From Firmicutes bacterium UBA6113 (GTDB lineage Bacteria > Bacillota > Clostridia > Tissierellales > Sedimentibacteraceae): DNA of 31,737 nt. Positions within the stretch are counted from its first letter, which is position 1; each line of letters starts with the position of its first letter. The notes under the pieces are model-generated. The model worked only from the letters and a program-made list of their open reading frames with translations, made no database searches and was not told the origin of the DNA. A program made the translations under genes and the position numbers. Positions 30,313-31,737 of this stretch are shown here, piece after piece. The stretch lies in assembly GCA_002422545.1 (NCBI GenBank), contig DIWF01000030.1, forward strand, positions 47,806 to 79,542, given 5' to 3'.

Positions 30313-31515
30313 ATGAATTTATTAAATCTTTTTCAAGGGGTAGGAACTTTATTTTATCAGGAACCCAAGATTGCAATAGCCAGAATTGTTTTGATTCTTC
30401 TGGGCATGCTGATGGTGTACCTTGGTAAAAGAAAAATACTTGAGCCCCTTATCATGATTCCCATGGGATTTGGGATGCTGGCTGTTAACGCAGGAGTATT
30501 GTTCCTTTCAGCAAGTCAGACAGGAACATTATTCATGGACCCTCTTGTAACTGATACAGACAGCCTTATGAACATAATGCAGATTGACTGGCTTCAGCCT
30601 ATTTATACTTTTGCATTCAGCAATGGTCTTGTTGCATGTTTTGTATTCATGGGAATAGGTGTTATTACAGATGTTGAATGTGTCTTGAAGTACCCATTCA
30701 CAGGAATGCTAATTGCAATGTTTGCAGAGCTTGGATCAATTGCAACTTTTCCTATCGCCCATGCCATGGGACTTACATATGGAGAGGCTGCAGCTGTATC
30801 CCTAATAGGAGGCGCCGACGGTCCAATGGTTTTATTTGCATCACTTTTTCTTGCAAAGGATTTGTTTGTTCCAATCACAATTGTTGCATATCTTTACTTA
30901 AGTCTTACTTACGGTGGCTATCCTTTCCTGGTCAGACTCATGGTGCCTAAGGATATAAGGGCAACGGTAGTAAAGACTGCAGCAAAAAAAAGCATAACTT
31001 CCGGAGAAAAACTTGCATTTGATGTGGTTGGATGTGCGGTGCTGTGCCTGCTGTTTCCATCAGCTGCTCCGCTGTTTGTCAGCTTTTTCCTCGGCAATGC
31101 CATACGAGAGTCAGGAATTGAAAGATATACCAAATTAATAGAAGATGTGTTCCTTTATGGAGCGACGTTTCTTTTGGGATTGATGCTTGGAGTTCTTTGC
31201 GAAGCAAGCACCATTTTAAATCCTAAAATACTGATACTTCTGTTCCTGGGAATTGTAGCGTTGCTTTTATCAGGCATTGGAGGAATAATCGGCGGATACG
31301 TCATTTATTTCATAAGCAACAAAAATTTCAATCCTGTTATTGGTATAGCCGGAGTATCGTGTGTTCCTACAACAGCCAAGGTTGCACAGAAAGAAGTTTC
31401 AAGAGTGAACCGTTACAGTTACATTCTTGAATATGCTATGAGCGCAAGTATATGCGGAGTAATAACAACTGCAATACTTACAGGAATTTATGTCACATTG
31501 GTACCTCTCATGTAA
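30313..31515 (+). CDS. Na+-translocating decarboxylase beta subunit (OadB/MmdB-like)
   Basis: A 400-aa membrane protein with about nine to eleven helices. It is the family that couples decarboxylation of a biotin-bound carboxyl group to Na+ export. D169 in LIGGADGPMVLF matches the Na+-binding aspartate of OadB (D203 in Klebsiella), and VITDVECVLKYPF and AELGS fit the family. Two other canonical parts are altered. The SYM-LVPIIQPP region reads YLYLSLTYGGYPFL, and the C-terminal GPNVAGVIGS-like stretch reads MSASICGVITT. It may therefore be a divergent subfamily. The ribosome site is weak (AAGGA, 14 nt upstream). Neighbouring epimerase and a carboxyltransferase fragment point to methylmalonyl-CoA as substrate. 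Confidence 0.85.
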   Translation: MNLLNLFQGVGTLFYQEPKIAIARIVLILLGMLMVYLGKRKILEPLIMIPMGFGMLAVNAGVLFLSASQTGTLFMDPLVTDTDSLMNIMQIDWLQPIYTFAFSNGLVACFVFMGIGVITDVECVLKYPFTGMLIAMFAELGSIATFPIAHAMGLTYGEAAAVSLIGGADGPMVLFASLFLAKDLFVPITIVAYLYLSLTYGGYPFLVRLMVPKDIRATVVKTAAKKSITSGEKLAFDVVGCAVLCLLFPSAAPLFVSFFLGNAIRESGIERYTKLIEDVFLYGATFLLGLMLGVLCEASTILNPKILILLFLGIVALLLSGIGGIIGGYVIYFISNKNFNPVIGIAGVSCVPTTAKVAQKEVSRVNRYSYILEYAMSASICGVITTAILTGIYVTLVPLM

Positions 31516-31678
31516 ATATCAGTATGAATATAAATATCATAGAGCAATAATACATACGATTATTATTTGAAATTAATTTTAAAAACACATTGCAGTACTC
31601 ATAAATTACAAATATTCAAAGTGACTGCAAACGTTATTTTGAACCTCAAAGTAATAATAAAATCAAGCGGAGGTATAA
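31516..31678. other. Intergenic region before the carboxyltransferase
   Basis: AT-rich, with no gene. The only structure seen is TTGCAGT (31590-31596) and its inverse ACTGCAA (31624-31630). No clear terminator, so transcription probably continues. Confidence 0.4.
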
Positions 31679-31737
31679 ATGCCAAAGGATAAATTGATGG
31701 AGCTCAGGGAACTTAATGAAAAAATAAAGCTGGGCGG
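31679..31737 (+). CDS. Carboxyltransferase subunit, 5' end only (MmdA/PccB-like)
   Basis: MPKDKLMELRELNEKIKLG and then the window ends. The pattern KxxELRExxxKIxLGG is the start of acyl-CoA carboxylase beta/methylmalonyl-CoA decarboxylase alpha chains. GCGGAGGT at 31667-31674 sets the ATG at 31679. Position behind an OadB-like gene and epimerase makes methylmalonyl-CoA decarboxylase alpha most likely. With only 19 residues visible the call is tentative. Confidence 0.7.
   Translation, partial: MPKDKLMELRELNEKIKLG

Overview
The window is low-GC DNA from a spore-forming anaerobic member of the Clostridia/Tissierellia. Evidence: the yabP-yabQ-divIC-spoIIE-tilS-hpt-ftsH order, a Tlp-type spore protein, several TTG starts, strong purine-rich Shine-Dalgarno sites, a tungsten/molybdenum aldehyde oxidoreductase, and a B12-dependent succinate/propionate pathway with an Na+-pump subunit. 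The gene set is compatible with a Sedimentibacter-like amino-acid fermenter, but the genus is inference.

Layout. 1-2828: a three-gene operon of AOR-family oxidoreductase, MoaD/ThiS-like sulfur carrier and ThiF/MoeB-like E1 enzyme. 2829-5521: single genes for a DUF1540 protein, a radical SAM enzyme, an LpxH-like phosphoesterase and spore protein Tlp. 5627-6586 (minus): D-2-hydroxyacid dehydrogenase. 6697-7814: a perfect sigma-A promoter, a class I cyclic-di-GMP riboswitch, a terminator and a secreted stalk-domain protein. 7924-8829 (minus): DMT transporter. 8934-9639 (minus): sigma factor plus a 47-aa YvrJ protein. Facing away from these is a ComK-like protein (9798-10268). 10441-17596: the sporulation, division and housekeeping cluster. 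17684-19615 (minus): a PrpR-type sigma-54 activator. It is divergent from a sigma-54 promoter that leads into an M20 peptidase, an N-acyl-D-amino-acid deacylase, a YfcC-type transporter and a CoA-transferase. 25611-26120: prolyl-tRNA editing protein. 26297 to the right edge: split methylmalonyl-CoA mutase, MeaB, epimerase, two very small membrane proteins, an OadB-type pump subunit and the start of a carboxyltransferase.

How it works together (inference). The CoA-transferase can make succinyl-CoA. Mutase and epimerase convert it to (S)-methylmalonyl-CoA. The decarboxylase, starting with the OadB-like subunit and the cut-off carboxyltransferase, would yield propionyl-CoA while exporting Na+. 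The sigma-54 operon appears to import and deacylate acylated amino acids or peptides. The riboswitch links surface-protein expression to c-di-GMP.

Intergenic DNA is rich in small repeats: five TGTAGGGG palindromes, a roughly 190-bp composite inverted repeat at 13415-13607, TTAAGAATTAAG tracts and a TGTCAT...CTGA inverted-repeat element. The most notable signals are the sigma-54/PrpR operon with matching promoter and operator, the riboswitch with a predicted antiterminator, the pump operon with 30- and 41-aa membrane proteins and a divergent OadB, the sigma/YvrJ and ComK-like divergent pair, and a shortened SpoIIE.
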